Positions 55,040-63,266 of a stretch of DNA of 64,000 bases are shown in pieces. A program made the translations under genes and the position numbers. How positions within the stretch are numbered: the first letter of the stretch is position 1; every line of letters starts with the position of its first letter. Under the pieces are notes generated by a model. It was not told the DNA's origin, searched no databases, and was given only the letters and a program-made list of their open reading frames with translations. The stretch covers positions 3,596,001 through 3,660,000 of the forward strand of contig OY769938.1 of NCBI GenBank assembly GCA_963669295.1, in the 5' to 3' direction. The DNA comes from G963669295 sp963669295 (lineage in GTDB: Bacteria; Bacteroidota; Bacteroidia; Flavobacteriales_D; CALLUQ01).

Positions 55040-55109
55040 AACTACTTCCATTGAAGCAATACCATACCTAACAAAGAACATCACCACACTTACTCCCCCA
55101 AAAACACAC
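55026..55109. repeat. Direct repeat, copy 2
   Basis: Second copy of 54745-54828; it runs up to the stop codon of the LD-carboxypeptidase gene. Confidence 0.75.
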
Positions 55110-56137
55110 TAACGCACCCCACTTTCCAGCAAAGCAATACGCCCGGCAGTAGCATCTACCTCAGCCTCTACCCCAACAGGCAGGGTAAATTTGTTTTTGA
55201 TGTGCCCAATCATAGCGCCATAAAATGCCGGAATGCCATAAGGCTTGATGTGGTCGGCAAACACTTGTTTTAAGGTTAGGGAACGTTCGGGGTGCTCAGG
55301 ATCGCACTTGCTGCATTTGCCAAATACAAATCCGCTAATCTGTCCTAAAATACCGGCCAGTTTCAATTGCGTAAGCATGCGATCCATGCGGTACACTTCT
55401 TCGCCTGTTTCTTCTAAAAACAAGATCTTATTTTTCCATTGAGGAAGGTATTGTGAACCTACAATGCCACAGAGCACCGAAAGGTTGCCCCCCATCAATC
55501 GTCCCTTTGCTACTCCTGGATGAATGGTGTACCAGTCATGGTCGAACGAGGGGTGTTTCAATGTTACAGGCTCGGTTTGCATAACGGTGCGTTGCACCTG
55601 CTCCCACGAAAACCCTTCCCAGGTAGAATAGCCGGTGGGGCCGTGAAAGGTAATCAACCCTGTGTTGGTGTATATGGCGAATAGCAGTGCAGTAATGTCG
55701 CTGAATCCTATCAATGGCTTGGGGTTGTTGCGAATCACTTTGTAGTCTAACAATGGCAGCATGCGCGCGCAGCCCCAACCTCCCCGCATGGCAATGATCG
55801 CATCTACCGATTCGTTGGCGAAGAAAGCATTGAGCTCTTTGGCCCGGTATTCATCAGTTCCCGCAAGGTATCCATAGCGTTGGGTAATGGTGCCTCCCAG
55901 CTTGAGCTTGAACCCATAGGCCTTTAGTTGGGCGGTAAATTCTTCTACATAATCGTTGCTAAACACTGCACCGGCTGGTGCTGTGATGGCAATGGTATCG
56001 CCTCGTTTTAATGCTTTTGGACGAATAATGGTAGGGGGTTCCTTGGCTTCGTGGTTTACCACCAGGTGAGCAAACGGTGCTGCACAGGCTGCTATTCCTG
56101 CCTTGCGCAAAAAATCTCTTCGACTATCATCGCTCAT
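55109..56137 (-). CDS. LD-carboxypeptidase (peptidase S66), Tat-type leader
   Basis: 342 residues. The N-terminus carries a twin-arginine-like signal (SRRDFLRKAGIAACAAPFA). S66 hallmarks: TIAITAPAGAVF, MRGGWGCARMLPLLDY, nucleophile serine in PLIGFSDITALLF (Ser146), glutamate in ILFLEETGEEVYRMDRML (about 243) and histidine in GAMIGHIKNKFTLPVG (about 313), so the Ser-Glu-His triad is complete. The family removes the terminal D-Ala from murein tetrapeptides (LdcA) or resists microcin C (MccF); cell-wall recycling is more likely here. Last gene of a four-gene reverse operon (4-bp overlap with the GNAT gene). Confidence 0.93.
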   Translation of the reverse strand: MSDDSRRDFLRKAGIAACAAPFAHLVVNHEAKEPPTIIRPKALKRGDTIAITAPAGAVFSNDYVEEFTAQLKAYGFKLKLGGTITQRYGYLAGTDEYRAKELNAFFANESVDAIIAMRGGWGCARMLPLLDYKVIRNNPKPLIGFSDITALLFAIYTNTGLITFHGPTGYSTWEGFSWEQVQRTVMQTEPVTLKHPSFDHDWYTIHPGVAKGRLMGGNLSVLCGIVGSQYLPQWKNKILFLEETGEEVYRMDRMLTQLKLAGILGQISGFVFGKCSKCDPEHPERSLTLKQVFADHIKPYGIPAFYGAMIGHIKNKFTLPVGVEAEVDATAGRIALLESGVR

Positions 56138-56538
56138 GGTGCCATGGTTTGGTACATGCCGGGCCTATCCTCGGGGCGAGGCTTAAACCCATACGGTTCG
56201 TAAAATGCAGCTACCCCTTGTGCTGCCATCAATCCAATAAAAGCATGAGTAGGAGCATGGGTATGCAGGTAGTGCATGATGGCATCCATCAATAACTTTC
56301 CACCACCATTGCTCTGGTATTCAGGCAGTACAATTACATCCTGTACATAAAAATACAATCCGCCATCGCCCACCACACGGCCACAGCCAATTACCTCATT
56401 GTGGTGAAGCAAACACACTGAATAAAGCGAGCGATCCAATGCTTGTTGCACTGCTTCGTCGCTCAGCATGTCCCAACCGGTAGTGAGGCGAATAGATTGA
56501 TATTCTGCCACAGTAGGGGAACGGTGTATTACTTGCAT
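56134..56538 (-). CDS. GNAT family N-acetyltransferase
   Basis: 134 residues from ATG 56538 (MQVIHRSPTVAEYQSIRLTT); an upstream TTG frame is less likely. GNAT motif A is clear: VQDVIVLPEYQSNGGGKLLM (acetyl-CoA pyrophosphate loop), with VCLLHHNEVIGCGRVVGDGG before it and GVAAFYEPYGFKPR after it. This is the YjgM/ElaA-like small GNAT type. Substrate unknown. Part of the four-gene operon with HAD phosphatase, lipoprotein and LD-carboxypeptidase. Confidence 0.9.
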   Translation of the reverse strand: MQVIHRSPTVAEYQSIRLTTGWDMLSDEAVQQALDRSLYSVCLLHHNEVIGCGRVVGDGGLYFYVQDVIVLPEYQSNGGGKLLMDAIMHYLHTHAPTHAFIGLMAAQGVAAFYEPYGFKPRPEDRPGMYQTMAP

Positions 56539-56556
56539 AGTTAAAGGTAGCAATTA

Positions 56557-57219
56557 CTATGCTTTATTCCACTGGCTCCAAAACGTTTCATCCACATCGA
56601 GCAGTGAATTAAGTTGGGCATCGGCCACAGCAAACTTATGGAGTTGAGAAGATGTACTTTCTGGAATGGCAATGGTAATCATCTTTGCGGCTTTGCCAGC
56701 AATAACACCATTTAATGAATCCTCGAATACCAGGCAATGAGATGGCAGAACACCCAGTTGTTGTGCCGCTGTAATAAAAGTACCGGGATGGGGTTTGCCA
56801 TAGGCTTCAAATTCGGCAGAGTAAACCACTTCAAAATACGAAGCGATTTCAAATTTTTGGAGCACCGCATTGATGATGCGCATGGGCGAGGAAGAGGCTA
56901 GTGCCAATCGAATGCCTTTGGAACGAAAGAAGTTGATGCTGTGTTGTACGCCAGGCATGGGGGTGCCACGCTCTATCACCAGGGCGATAAGGCGTTCTAC
57001 CACATCATTTTCTACTTCCTTAAACGAGCGCCCTTGCCAGGGGTAGCGTTCATGCCAGTAGTGTACCACCTCATCAATGCGAAAGCCCATTACTTCTTCG
57101 CACATGGCATCGGTAAGGGGCACACCCAATGCTCCAAATACTTCCTTTTCGGCTTCGCGCCAGAAGGGCTCAGAGTCAATCAGCAACCCATCCATATCGT
57201 ATACTACAGCTTCAATCAT
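56557..57219 (-). CDS. HAD-superfamily sugar phosphatase (HxpB/YniC-like)
   Basis: 220 residues. HAD motif I VVYDMDGLLIDSEPFW, motif II LALASSSPMR, motif III Lys in AYGKPHPGTF, motif IV FEDSLNGVIAGKAAKM. These and the cap region (EEVMGFRIDEVVHYWHERYP) point to the beta-PGM-like subfamily of 2-deoxyglucose-6-phosphate/hexitol phosphatases. Cytoplasmic. The ATG overlaps the stop of the lipoprotein gene upstream; GNAT gene follows within 20 bp. Confidence 0.92.
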   Translation of the reverse strand: MIEAVVYDMDGLLIDSEPFWREAEKEVFGALGVPLTDAMCEEVMGFRIDEVVHYWHERYPWQGRSFKEVENDVVERLIALVIERGTPMPGVQHSINFFRSKGIRLALASSSPMRIINAVLQKFEIASYFEVVYSAEFEAYGKPHPGTFITAAQQLGVLPSHCLVFEDSLNGVIAGKAAKMITIAIPESTSSQLHKFAVADAQLNSLLDVDETFWSQWNKA

Positions 57220-57746
57220 TGTTTGTTCAAGTAAAAATCAATGGCACGATCGTTTCCTTTTTCACGACCGGTAACATGAATGTGTACCGCTGTATCTCCT
57301 GTTATTTGGTAATGAATGGATTGAGGGAAATCGTGCAGTGGATTGGTGAAACTTATATCGTGTTGATGGTGCCATTGAAGTTTAAAAGGAATGGTACGGG
57401 CTTCATTTTGATCGGGCACGGTAGCCAGGTAAAAAATGCCATCTGCTCGAAGCGCAATGGCCAACGTTTCAGAAAAAGTGGTATCGTTGCCTTGCAAACC
57501 ATACCCCTTACCGGTATACAACGTATCGTTGTACCGTTGCCAATGTTCGCAAAAACCGTCGCTGCACCAATTGCCTTCAAGCACGGTAAGCTGTTCGAAG
57601 TAATCGCGCAGCTGCGCGGAAGTATCTTCAGCTTGTATCAATGTGTCGTTTACCGTGTCAACAGAATCGTTGGCAGGTACATCAGTTGCTGGAGGAGGGC
57701 TACATCCCCACCAGAATAGCGGCACTATGAGCAATAACTTTTTCAT
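57216..57746 (-). CDS. Lipoprotein with DUF6265-like domain
   Basis: 176 residues from ATG 57746 (MKKLLLIVPLFWWGC); an ATG at 57761 adds five residues. Lipobox FWWGC. After an acidic linker (NDSVDTVNDTLIQAEDTS) the domain shows LEGNWCSDGFCEHWQRYNDT and the conserved TNPLHDFPQSIHYQITGDTA, as in DUF6265-like proteins. First gene of the four-gene reverse operon. Function unknown. Confidence 0.82.
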   Translation of the reverse strand: MKKLLLIVPLFWWGCSPPPATDVPANDSVDTVNDTLIQAEDTSAQLRDYFEQLTVLEGNWCSDGFCEHWQRYNDTLYTGKGYGLQGNDTTFSETLAIALRADGIFYLATVPDQNEARTIPFKLQWHHQHDISFTNPLHDFPQSIHYQITGDTAVHIHVTGREKGNDRAIDFYLNKQ

Positions 57747-57790
57747 GGTTAAATCACGCAAATAACCCTGTATTTAGAGTAAAAAATTTG

Positions 57791-57798
57791 TACCTTGG
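57791..57798 (+). promoter_or_regulatory. Putative -7 box (TACCTTGG)
   Basis: TAnnTTGG element 21 bp before the ATG of the isomerase gene; TTTG (57787-57790) directly abuts it. Tentative. Confidence 0.35.
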
Positions 57799-57819
57799 TA
57801 GAAAGATAAGGATAAAAAG

Positions 57820-58620
57820 ATGGACCATACAAATGCATTTTCTTCCCTTTCAGGAATGGGAGGCACCTACGAGGAACCAGCAGCTACAGGGGGCACTCAA
57901 AGCACTCCACCCGAGGAACCTGCAACACCTGTTGTGCCCGAGTTGAAAGACGAAGAAGAAGTGCCTACGCCTGTACCCCCGCCAACAGATACAACGCCAG
58001 ACACAGCACCAGCACCACCTGTTCAGCAAGAACTTAAAGATGATGAAGAGGTGCCGGTAACGCCTGAGCATACACCGGTGGAAACGCCTACTCCTGCGGT
58101 GCAGGAAGCGGAAATTTTAGAAGAAACGGTAGAAAGGGTGCACAAAAACACCGTAGTGGCTATTAGCTACCAATTGCGTGTTACCGATGCGTATGGTGCA
58201 TTGATTGATAAAAGTGAAGGAGCTGACCTGTTTACTTTTTTAGTAGGAGGTGGGCAGATGTTGCCAAAGTTTGAAGAGCATTTGATGGGCAAACAGGTAG
58301 GAGAGGAGTTCTCTTTTGTGATCGACCATAAAGATGGTTATGGAGAAACGCAGGAAGATGCGTTGATGGAAGTGGCTAAAAGAGAGTTTGAAGTGAATGG
58401 GGTATTGGCCGAAACGATATTGAAAGAAGACGCTTATGTTTCGATGAAAGACCAGGATGGTAACCCTTTAATTGCCCGCATAGATGGGGTAGGAGAAGAA
58501 ACGGTGACCATCGATCTTAACCATCCCCTGGCTGGTGAAGACCTGTATTTTAAAGGCAACATCGTTAGCATTCGCAATGCCACCTCGCACGAAATGGCAT
58601 TGAAACAAGTGCTGGCGTAA
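57820..58620 (+). CDS. FKBP-type peptidyl-prolyl isomerase (SlyD-like) with acidic proline-rich leader
   Basis: 266 residues. The first 105 are disordered, rich in Pro, Glu, Thr with the repeat ELKDEEEVPTP / ELKDDEEVPVTP, and contain no signal peptide or lipobox. Residues about 108-260 are a SlyD-like FKBP with an inserted IF domain: NTVVAISYQLRVTDAYGAL, LVGGGQMLPKFEEHLMGKQV, FVIDHKDGYGETQEDALMEV and LNHPLAGEDLYFKGNIVSIR. SlyD acts as proline isomerase and chaperone in the cytoplasm; the His-rich metal tail of E. coli SlyD is absent. The acidic leader is unusual. Convergent with the M23 gene, stops abutting. Confidence 0.9.
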   Translation: MDHTNAFSSLSGMGGTYEEPAATGGTQSTPPEEPATPVVPELKDEEEVPTPVPPPTDTTPDTAPAPPVQQELKDDEEVPVTPEHTPVETPTPAVQEAEILEETVERVHKNTVVAISYQLRVTDAYGALIDKSEGADLFTFLVGGGQMLPKFEEHLMGKQVGEEFSFVIDHKDGYGETQEDALMEVAKREFEVNGVLAETILKEDAYVSMKDQDGNPLIARIDGVGEETVTIDLNHPLAGEDLYFKGNIVSIRNATSHEMALKQVLA

Positions 58621-59202
58621 CTAATGATCCAAAAACCGCAGGGGCGGATAATACATCCTGTACAGCATTTCTCGGTTGATGCATTTTAGATTTGGAGAGG
58701 CATAATAACGCTGTGGCAATTCGTCTGTAGGCGCTACCTTAATGGGTGCTACCTTCATGATCTCAAAATGAACATGATCGAATTGCCAACCGTGTTGATT
58801 CAGTTCTTCGCGATTCATGAAACGGGCAATAGGCTGCATAGGACCTACCTCATCCCCAACTTTTACAACAATACCAGCAATGTGTTCGTACACCGTCCAC
58901 ACCTTATCGTGTTCTACAATAATTTGGGCAAATGGCCCGTCGTTACGTACGCTAACTACCTTGCCCTTGCTGGCGGCATAAATAGGATTGTTGGTGTAGT
59001 TGTTGCCCGGCCGTTTGATGTCAACTCCGGCATGCAGGTGAGCTCCCACATCGCGCCTGGCTTTGCGGTACTCGCCAAAGCGACCAATATCGGTTAAAGC
59101 AATGGAATACCTGTTGTAGCGATCTTCAGCATCAACGGGCAGTAGCCAATCCTGACCACAAACCGTGAATGGAAGTAACAGCAATACAACTACAAGTCGC
59201 AA
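58621..59202 (-). CDS. M23 family metallopeptidase
   Basis: 193 residues. Signal peptide ends VCGQ. LytM-type zinc site: HLHAGVDIKRPGNNYT (HxxxD) with HVHFEIMK providing the third histidine; YAASKGKVVSVRNDGPFAQI and VYEHIAGIVVKVGDEV are typical of the fold. Family members cut peptidoglycan cross-bridges. Secreted to the periplasm. It follows the TPR lipoprotein gene by 3 bp, so these two are co-transcribed. Confidence 0.92.
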   Translation of the reverse strand: MRLVVVLLLLPFTVCGQDWLLPVDAEDRYNRYSIALTDIGRFGEYRKARRDVGAHLHAGVDIKRPGNNYTNNPIYAASKGKVVSVRNDGPFAQIIVEHDKVWTVYEHIAGIVVKVGDEVGPMQPIARFMNREELNQHGWQFDHVHFEIMKVAPIKVAPTDELPQRYYASPNLKCINREMLYRMYYPPLRFLDH

Positions 59203-59205
59203 GGC

Positions 59206-60492
59206 CTACTTACAATACTTGTCAATCAATCGTTGTACATCAGGGTCGCCCATCGACTTCGCTGTAGCAAAGTCCTGGCAGCCTCCGGCTTTATCGCCAC
59301 CGTGTACTTTCGATAAACCACGGTTGTAATAAGTATCAACATCGGTGGGGGTAAGCTCCAATACCATGTCGTAATCTTTGATCGACTGATCGTATTTCTC
59401 CAATGCGTAATAAGCCAACCCACGGTTGTAGTAAGCCAAATCATAGTCGGGGTTAAACTCCAACGACTTCGTATAATCTTCAATGGCTCCGGTATAATCA
59501 GCCAAATCGTCTTTTACAATGCCCCGGTTGTTATAAGCCTTCCAGTATTCGGGGTTCAATTCAATGGCTTTGTCGTAATCGCGCAATGCACGACGGTTTT
59601 CTCCCAACTCATAAAGGGCTAATCCACGGTTGTGGTAGGCTAAGCTCGAATAAGGGTTCAACTCCAACGCCTGGTTGTAATCGCTTTTTGCAGCTTCGTA
59701 ATCGCGTTTGTCGTAATACACATTACCACGGTTGATGTAAGCATCTACATCTTCAGGATCCAACCGAAGGGCATGGTCGAAATCGGCAATGGCTTTGTCG
59801 TGCTCACGGAGCTTGCGATAGGCACTTCCACGGTTCACCAGGGCATCCACATCATCGGGGTCCAGCTCAAGAGCAATGTCGTAATCCACCAATGCTTCTT
59901 CGTATTCTCCAAGGTTGGCCAGTGCAATGCCTCTGTTGTAATAAGCCGATTCGTAATTGGGGTCCATCTTGATGGCTTGCGAGTAGTCTTCAACAGCGCC
60001 TTCATAATCGCCCATATTGTCTTTAGAAACTCCACGGTTGTTATAGGAATTGGCACGATTAGGGTTAATGTCCAATGCCCTGGTATAGTCGGCAATGGCT
60101 CCCTTGTAGTTGCCCATATCGTCTTTGCAAATGCCACGACTGTTATAAGCGCTGGCATTTTCGGGCTCCAATTCAATGACTTTATTGTAATCGGCTAATG
60201 CACCTTCATAATCACCAACATCCGACTTCGCATCGGCACGGTCGAAGTACAAATCAGCATTTTCAGGATCTTCTTCAATTTGTTGATTCAGCTCATCAAT
60301 TTCTGGTGAGCTAAAATCAATTTCATCTTCCAGTGCTTCTAATTCATCAGCGAGGTCATTCAGGTTGTTCAGGTCGTTCAATTCGGCTTTCAATGCTTCT
60401 AAATCCGATTCAGAAGGGCCACAACTTGTAATGGAAAGGGTGCCAACCAACAGCAATGCGGTTGCGAATGTCAATAAGGATGCTTTTTTCAT
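59206..60492 (-). CDS. TPR-repeat lipoprotein
   Basis: 428 residues from ATG 60492 (MKKASLLTFATALLLVGTL); an in-frame ATG at 60531 is less fitting. Lipobox SITSC. A short coiled coil (LEALKAELNDLNNLNDLADE) is followed by ten perfect-length 34-residue TPRs (NADLYFDRADAKSDVGDYEG, NASAYNSRGICKDDMGNYKG and so on), the final unit Cys/Gly-rich. A scaffold for protein complexes, anchored in a membrane; partner unknown. First gene of a unit with the M23 peptidase, so a link to cell-wall turnover is possible (inference). Confidence 0.92.
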   Translation of the reverse strand: MKKASLLTFATALLLVGTLSITSCGPSESDLEALKAELNDLNNLNDLADELEALEDEIDFSSPEIDELNQQIEEDPENADLYFDRADAKSDVGDYEGALADYNKVIELEPENASAYNSRGICKDDMGNYKGAIADYTRALDINPNRANSYNNRGVSKDNMGDYEGAVEDYSQAIKMDPNYESAYYNRGIALANLGEYEEALVDYDIALELDPDDVDALVNRGSAYRKLREHDKAIADFDHALRLDPEDVDAYINRGNVYYDKRDYEAAKSDYNQALELNPYSSLAYHNRGLALYELGENRRALRDYDKAIELNPEYWKAYNNRGIVKDDLADYTGAIEDYTKSLEFNPDYDLAYYNRGLAYYALEKYDQSIKDYDMVLELTPTDVDTYYNRGLSKVHGGDKAGGCQDFATAKSMGDPDVQRLIDKYCK

Positions 60493-60607
60493 GGTATTCA
60501 TTATTTCTTTGAGTGTGTTAAAGGTAGCCAAAAAACCATGTTCACAAAAATTGAAGGAGGGTTTATTAGCAGGGTTCCTTTAAAAGGAAAATAAATATAT
60601 TTATAGC

Positions 60608-61276
60608 ATGTGTGGTCGCTATGCATTTGCAAAAATTACGGAAGAAGAAAAGCAGTTTATGGTAAGGTACAACCTACCCTTCCCCATTTACAATGCAGCT
60701 CCTTCGGTATACCTTCCGGTAATTAGCAACCTGGCGCCAACAAGTTTTGTGGGTTACCGTTGGGGATTGATTCCACATTGGGCCAACGACGAAAAAATTG
60801 GGTATAAAACCATCAATGCACGGTCGGAAGCCATCTTTGAAACCGCTTCGTTTAAAATGCCAATTCGCGAGCGTCGTTGCCTGGTGCCAGCCAACTGTTA
60901 TTACGAATGGAAGAAAGAAGAAGACGGCACCAAAACACCCTACCTCATTTATACAGAAGACCGGCAGTTGTTTACCATGGCGGGGGTATGGGACGAGTGG
61001 GTGAACAAAGCAACCGGGGAATTGGTACGTTCGTTCAGCATCATTACCACAGCAGCCAATTCAAGATTGGAAGGCATTCACCATCGTATGCCGGTAATTA
61101 TTCCGGTGGAAGAACGTCAAAACTGGTTATCGCCAGTGGGTGAGGCAGCGATACAACAGTACTTTAAAGCTTACCCTAATGAGTTGGTGAATGCTTACCC
61201 CATTGCCTCAGCAGTGAACAGTCCGGCCAACAATGAGGCCGACATTTTGCAACCGGTAGGGCCGCGAATTGCTTGA
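60608..61276 (+). CDS. SOS response-associated peptidase family protein (SRAP/YedK-like)
   Basis: 222 residues. Catalytic Cys2 in MCGRYAF, Asn/Arg in TINARSEAIFETASF, Glu in NCYYEWKKEEDG and His in GIHHRMPVI: all active-site residues of the SRAP family are seen. In bacteria these proteins form a thiazolidine DNA-protein crosslink with abasic sites in single-stranded DNA. Cytoplasmic. A DUF4212 gene follows with 32 bp between; no shared function is evident. Confidence 0.95.
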   Translation: MCGRYAFAKITEEEKQFMVRYNLPFPIYNAAPSVYLPVISNLAPTSFVGYRWGLIPHWANDEKIGYKTINARSEAIFETASFKMPIRERRCLVPANCYYEWKKEEDGTKTPYLIYTEDRQLFTMAGVWDEWVNKATGELVRSFSIITTAANSRLEGIHHRMPVIIPVEERQNWLSPVGEAAIQQYFKAYPNELVNAYPIASAVNSPANNEADILQPVGPRIA

Positions 61277-61308
61277 TGCAAAATGAATTAAAACCTTACA
61301 TTTATACC

Positions 61309-61569
61309 ATGAGCGAACAAGAGCAACACCGGAAATATTGGCGCATGAATTTGCGTTACCTTGCCATTTTGTTGACGGTTTGGTTCATGGTATCCTACGG
61401 CTGCGGAATATTGTTTGTAGACGAACTGGATAAGATTCCGTTAGGAGGGTTCAAGCTCGGTTTTTGGTTTGCACAACAAGGAGCCATTTATGTATTTATT
61501 GTACTCATCTTTGTGTACATGTGGTTGATGAATCGACTCGATAAGAGGTTTAATGTGGAGGAAGAGTAA
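61309..61569 (+). CDS. DUF4212 membrane protein (symporter partner)
   Basis: 86 residues from ATG 61309 (MSEQEQHRKYWRMNLRYLAI); earlier starts (61273 TTG, 61276 ATG) are possible. Two transmembrane helices. Conserved VSYGCGILFVDELDKIPLGG and KLGFWFAQQGAIYVFIVLIF. DUF4212 proteins precede sodium:solute symporters of the VC_2705 type, as here (stop/start overlap TAATG), and are thought to be a small subunit of the transporter. Confidence 0.92.
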   Translation: MSEQEQHRKYWRMNLRYLAILLTVWFMVSYGCGILFVDELDKIPLGGFKLGFWFAQQGAIYVFIVLIFVYMWLMNRLDKRFNVEEE

Positions 61570-63248
61570 TGGACATTCAGGTGTGGACATACATTTTGGT
61601 GGGCATCACGTTTGCGTTATACATTGGCATTGCCATTTGGTCGCGTGCCGCTTCTACCAAAGAGTTTTATGTAGCAGGAGGTGGGGTATCTCCCCTGGCC
61701 AATGGCATGGCTACGGCTGCTGATTGGATGTCGGCTGCGTCGTTCATTTCCATGGCCGGCATCATCTCGTTCATGGGGCGCGATGGTTCGGTATATCTAT
61801 TGGGGTGGACCGGAGGCTATGTGTTGTTGGCCCTGTTGTTGGCCCCTTACCTGCGCAAGTTTGGTAAGTTTACAGTGCCCGATTTTGTGGGCGACCGCTA
61901 TTACTCTAAAACAGCGCGGATAGTAGCCATTTTATGCGCTTTGTTCGTTTCGTTTACCTATGTAGCCGGGCAAATGCGTGGAGTAGGCATTGTGTTTTCA
62001 CGCTTTTTGGAGGTGGAGATTGAAATAGGGGTGCTTATAGGCATGGCCATAGTGTTTTTTTATGCAGTGCTGGGAGGTATGAAAGGCATTACCTATACGC
62101 AGGTGGCGCAGTATTGTGTACTCATCTTTGCCTTTATGGTACCCGCCATTTTTATTTCTATGATGATGACAGGCAACCCCATTCCTCAGCTTGGGTTTGG
62201 GAGCGACCTGGTCAATGAACCGGGTGTGTCGTTGCTCGATAAGTTGGATGGATTGAGTGAAGCGTTGGGTTTTAACGCCTATACTTCGGGAAGCAAATCA
62301 ACCATTGATGTGTTTTTTATTACTGCGGCACTAATGGTAGGTACAGCGGGATTGCCGCATGTTATTGTGCGCTTCTTTACCGTACCCAAAGTGCGCGATG
62401 CAAGGAAATCAGCTTTTTATGCTTTGCTCTTTATCGCTATTTTATACACTACTGCTCCAGCCATAGCAGCCTTTGCGCGTACCAACCTCATCCAGTCCAT
62501 TAGCGAAAAACCCTATGCTGAAGTACCGGCCTGGTTTACCAAGTGGGAAGAAACGGGGCTGATTGCTTATGAAGATAAAAACCAGGATGGGATCATTCAA
62601 TATGTGGCCGACCCTGCCACCAATGAATTGACCATTGATCGCGACATTATGGTGCTGGCCAATCCGGAGATTGCACAACTGCCCAATTGGGTCATTGCCC
62701 TGGTAGCTGCTGGTGGGTTGGCTGCGGCATTGTCTACGGCAGCGGGGCTGTTGTTGGTAATTTCCACCGCTGTATCGCACGATTTGTTGAAGAAAACATT
62801 ACGCCCCGACATCTCTGAAAAGAAAGAATTGCTGGCCGCCAGAATTGCTGCTGGATGTGCTGTAGTCATTGCCGGTTATTTTGGCATTAACCCACCCGAT
62901 TATGTAGCAGCGGTGGTGGCTTTTGCTTTTGGATTTGCTGCGGCCACCTTCTTTCCAGCCATCATCATGGGCATATTCTCTAAACGAATGAATAAAGAAG
63001 GGGCAATTTCGGGCATGATTGTCGGGCTGTTGTTTACAGCGGCATACATCATTTACTTTAAGTTCATCAACAAAGAGGCCAATACGCCCGAAAATTGGTG
63101 GTTTGGTATTTCTCCCGAAGGCATAGGCACCCTTGGCATGTTGCTCAACTTCCTGGTAGCATTAGTCGTATCGCGATTCACCAAACCACCGCCGCAGCCC
63201 ATTAAAGACATGATTAGCGATATACGCATTCCCAAAAAGCTGAAGTAA
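61569..63248 (+). CDS. Sodium:solute symporter (VC_2705/ActP-like)
   Basis: 559 residues with about 13 transmembrane helices. SSF-family motifs: EFYVAGGGVSPLANGMATAA (start of TM2, sodium site), DWMSAASFISMAGIISFMG, GGMKGITYTQVAQYCVLIF and GGLAAALSTAAGLLLVISTA. Members move acetate, pyruvate or other short acids with sodium. A substantial loop (residues about 320-360, GLIAYEDKNQDGIIQYVADP) has calcium-binding-like residues and is typical of this subtype. Coupled with DUF4212; convergent with the last gene. Substrate is unproven. Confidence 0.93.
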   Translation: MDIQVWTYILVGITFALYIGIAIWSRAASTKEFYVAGGGVSPLANGMATAADWMSAASFISMAGIISFMGRDGSVYLLGWTGGYVLLALLLAPYLRKFGKFTVPDFVGDRYYSKTARIVAILCALFVSFTYVAGQMRGVGIVFSRFLEVEIEIGVLIGMAIVFFYAVLGGMKGITYTQVAQYCVLIFAFMVPAIFISMMMTGNPIPQLGFGSDLVNEPGVSLLDKLDGLSEALGFNAYTSGSKSTIDVFFITAALMVGTAGLPHVIVRFFTVPKVRDARKSAFYALLFIAILYTTAPAIAAFARTNLIQSISEKPYAEVPAWFTKWEETGLIAYEDKNQDGIIQYVADPATNELTIDRDIMVLANPEIAQLPNWVIALVAAGGLAAALSTAAGLLLVISTAVSHDLLKKTLRPDISEKKELLAARIAAGCAVVIAGYFGINPPDYVAAVVAFAFGFAAATFFPAIIMGIFSKRMNKEGAISGMIVGLLFTAAYIIYFKFINKEANTPENWWFGISPEGIGTLGMLLNFLVALVVSRFTKPPPQPIKDMISDIRIPKKLK

Positions 63249-63266
63249 TGATTTGAAAGGTGGAGG

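Larger units (their letters stand above)
54693..55108. other. Repeat-rich intergenic spacer
   Basis: 416 bp without a gene. Two imperfect direct copies of about 84 bp (54745-54828 and 55026-55109) flank 197 bp, and a 14-bp-stem palindrome (55005-55039) overlaps the start of the second copy. Between them CGTCATCAG and CTGATGACACG form a looser inverted repeat. Confidence 0.7.
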
